Shown: piece after piece, positions 5,504 to 6,895 of the stretch
Position numbering within the stretch: the stretch's first letter is position 1
Layout of the letters: each line of letters begins with the position of its first letter
Assembly (NCBI GenBank): GCA_002395905.1
Contig: DGVK01000221.1
Coordinates: forward strand, 5,220-12,114
Source: Verrucomicrobia bacterium UBA4286
Lineage (GTDB): Bacteria; Verrucomicrobiota; Kiritimatiellia; RFP12; UBA1067
Reading direction: 5' to 3'
Length of the DNA: 6,895 bases
Notes under the pieces: generated by a model
The model's database searches: none
The model's input: only the letters and a program-made list of their open reading frames with translations
What the model was told of the DNA's origin: nothing
Translations under genes and position numbers: made by a program

Positions 5504-6895
5504 ATGAAAAGAAAGATAATGGCGATAGGTGCGGTGCTGGCCTGGGTGTGTGGCGTCTTTGGCGCGACGCACGAGGGCGTGCAGCTGTGGGAGAACGGTC
5601 CGCTGTGGGCCAAGACCAACATCGGCGCGAACTCGCCGACTGAGGCTGGCTACTACTTCTGGTGGGGCGACACGCTCGGCTACAAGTGGCAGAACTCCCA
5701 ATGGGTCGCAAGCGACGGCTCGGTGAACAACTTCAGCTTCAGCACGGCGAACTGTCCGACATACGGGAAGTCGCTCGCGCAGCTGCAGTCGATGGGCGTA
5801 GTAGGTGCTGACGGCAATCTGCTTCCGGCCTACGACGCGGCGGCCAAGCAGTGGGGCGACGACTGGCGCGTACCGAAGGCGTCCGAAATCATGAATCTGA
5901 TCGATCTCTGCACCTGGACGTGGACGACCAACAACAACGTCGCCGGCTATACTGTGACGGGCAAGGGGCTTTATTCTAGCAACAGCATATTTATACCTGG
6001 CGCGGGATATGGCGAAAGTGCGAATCTGAACAAGATTGGCACTGTTTATTTTTGGAGCGCAACAGCGGATGGAAACTCGACACCTCGTGTGTGTGGAAAA
6101 AACATTAATACGATGACTGGCCGTTGGCTAGGTTTCATCATCCGCCCAGTAAAATCCATGTCGGCGGCGAAGGCTGCTTCGGCGGTTGCGCTCGATACGC
6201 GCAAGGGGGAGCGGCTTGTCGCTGGTGCGGAATCCATCGCCTACGACACGGCCTGGGGCGGTGCGTCGTCGGGTACGCTCAAGGTCAATGGGACGGCGGT
6301 ATCGGGTCTGTCGAGCAAGGGCAACTATTCTTGGTCCGTCAACACGACAACGGCCACGACGAACCGCTGGCTCCTGACCTACGCTGCAGGGACGGCCAAC
6401 TACTCGGCCACGTTCTGGACGCCGCTCAAGTATTCCATCAAGTTCAACGCGAACGGCGGAAGCGGCACGATGTCCAACCTTTCCTGTACTCAGGACCAGG
6501 ACGCAACGCTTACGGCGAACGCGTTCACTCGTCCAGGATATGTCTTCCTGGGCTGGATGACTTCCGCGAACGGGACGACGGTCGCGTATAAGGACAAGCA
6601 GTCCGTCAGGAATCTGCTGAATCAGCACAACGGGACGCTGAACCTCTACGCCAAGTGGACGGACAAGTGGTACGTGGACGATTCGGGCGACGACTCGAAC
6701 GAGGGGTCGAGCTGGTCGCAGGCGTTCAAGACGATCCAGCATGCGATCGACAAGTCTGTGGAAGGCATGACGATCATCGTGGCGGACGGCACGTACGCGC
6801 CGATCAACTCGAACAACAAGTCGATCACCATCCAGTCGGTGAACGGCGCGTCGCGGACGATCATCGACGGCGGCTATCCGGCGGCGACGAACCGG
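5504..6895 (+). CDS. Exported protein, partial: lectin-like domain, InlB B-repeat, parallel beta-helix start
   Basis: The frame is open from ATG 5504 to the window end (464 codons, no stop), so the C-terminus is missing. A signal peptide spans residues 1-21 (MKRK, hydrophobic stretch, VFGA). Residues 25-216 are a lectin-like Fibrobacter-paralogous domain closely matching the C-terminus of the first exported protein (GVQLW, GYYFWWGDT, NCPTY, WRVP, SIFIPGAGYG, FWSATA, IIRPVKS). A beta-rich linker domain follows (about 224-305), then an InlB B-repeat (310-385), then WYVDDSGDDSNEGSSWSQAF, IQHAID and VADGTY (389-430), typical of the start of a right-handed parallel beta-helix (pectate-lyase/adhesin type). 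The role is inferred as cell-surface adhesion or polymer binding. AAAGGA at 5491-5496 supports ATG 5504. In-frame ATG 5477, with AAGGAG at 5466-5471, is an equally well-served alternative that adds nine basic residues. No clear plus-strand promoter is seen; TATTAT/TATACC near 5438-5446 lacks a good -35. Confidence 0.87.
   Translation, partial: MKRKIMAIGAVLAWVCGVFGATHEGVQLWENGPLWAKTNIGANSPTEAGYYFWWGDTLGYKWQNSQWVASDGSVNNFSFSTANCPTYGKSLAQLQSMGVVGADGNLLPAYDAAAKQWGDDWRVPKASEIMNLIDLCTWTWTTNNNVAGYTVTGKGLYSSNSIFIPGAGYGESANLNKIGTVYFWSATADGNSTPRVCGKNINTMTGRWLGFIIRPVKSMSAAKAASAVALDTRKGERLVAGAESIAYDTAWGGASSGTLKVNGTAVSGLSSKGNYSWSVNTTTATTNRWLLTYAAGTANYSATFWTPLKYSIKFNANGGSGTMSNLSCTQDQDATLTANAFTRPGYVFLGWMTSANGTTVAYKDKQSVRNLLNQHNGTLNLYAKWTDKWYVDDSGDDSNEGSSWSQAFKTIQHAIDKSVEGMTIIVADGTYAPINSNNKSITIQSVNGASRTIIDGGYPAATNR

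Overview
The window looks like an accessory stretch of a GC-rich Gram-negative genome, most likely a gut-type Kiritimatiellota/Lentisphaerota (PVC) bacterium. This is inferred from three things: exported proteins built from fibronectin-III, InlB-type B-repeats and Fibrobacter-paralogous lectin-like domains; an 'RYPWNG'-type domain that I associate with these phyla; and a REP-associated transposase with a DprA-like tail. No rRNA or marker gene confirms the placement.

Layout. Positions 1-100 hold a C/G-rich inverted repeat and a REP-like hairpin. A near-consensus sigma70 promoter (110-139) reads into about 430 nt of non-coding sequence that is an almost unbroken run of hairpins (150-560). This ends in a very strong GC stem followed by a short T-run (575-621). 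The unit has its own promoter and a terminator-like end, and I recognise no known RNA family in it, so it is either a free-standing structured RNA or an unusually long structured leader. It is the best candidate here for something undescribed. Next come an 854-aa exported multidomain protein (676-3240) and, 25 bp later with its own Shine-Dalgarno, a cytoplasmic DUF2971 protein (3266-4132). The two were probably transcribed together. Nested palindromes (4166-4281) lie between that gene and a convergent REP-associated (RAYT/Y1) transposase on the minus strand (4320-5429). The transposase carries small perfect palindromes with a shared CCATGTATGG core and a 15-bp tandem repeat inside its variable linkers. 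A divergent intergenic region then leads to a second exported protein (5504 onward) that is cut by the window end: lectin-like domain, linker domain, InlB B-repeat and the start of a parallel beta-helix.

The two exported proteins share the same roughly 200-aa lectin-like domain, C-terminal in the first and near the N-terminus in the second. This indicates domain shuffling among surface proteins. The lectin end of the first gene and the DUF2971 gene are visibly more AT-rich than the rest, which suggests a patch of different history. The transposase and its palindromes are the likely source of local rearrangement. The surface proteins probably act in adhesion or polymer binding. How DUF2971 relates to them is unknown.
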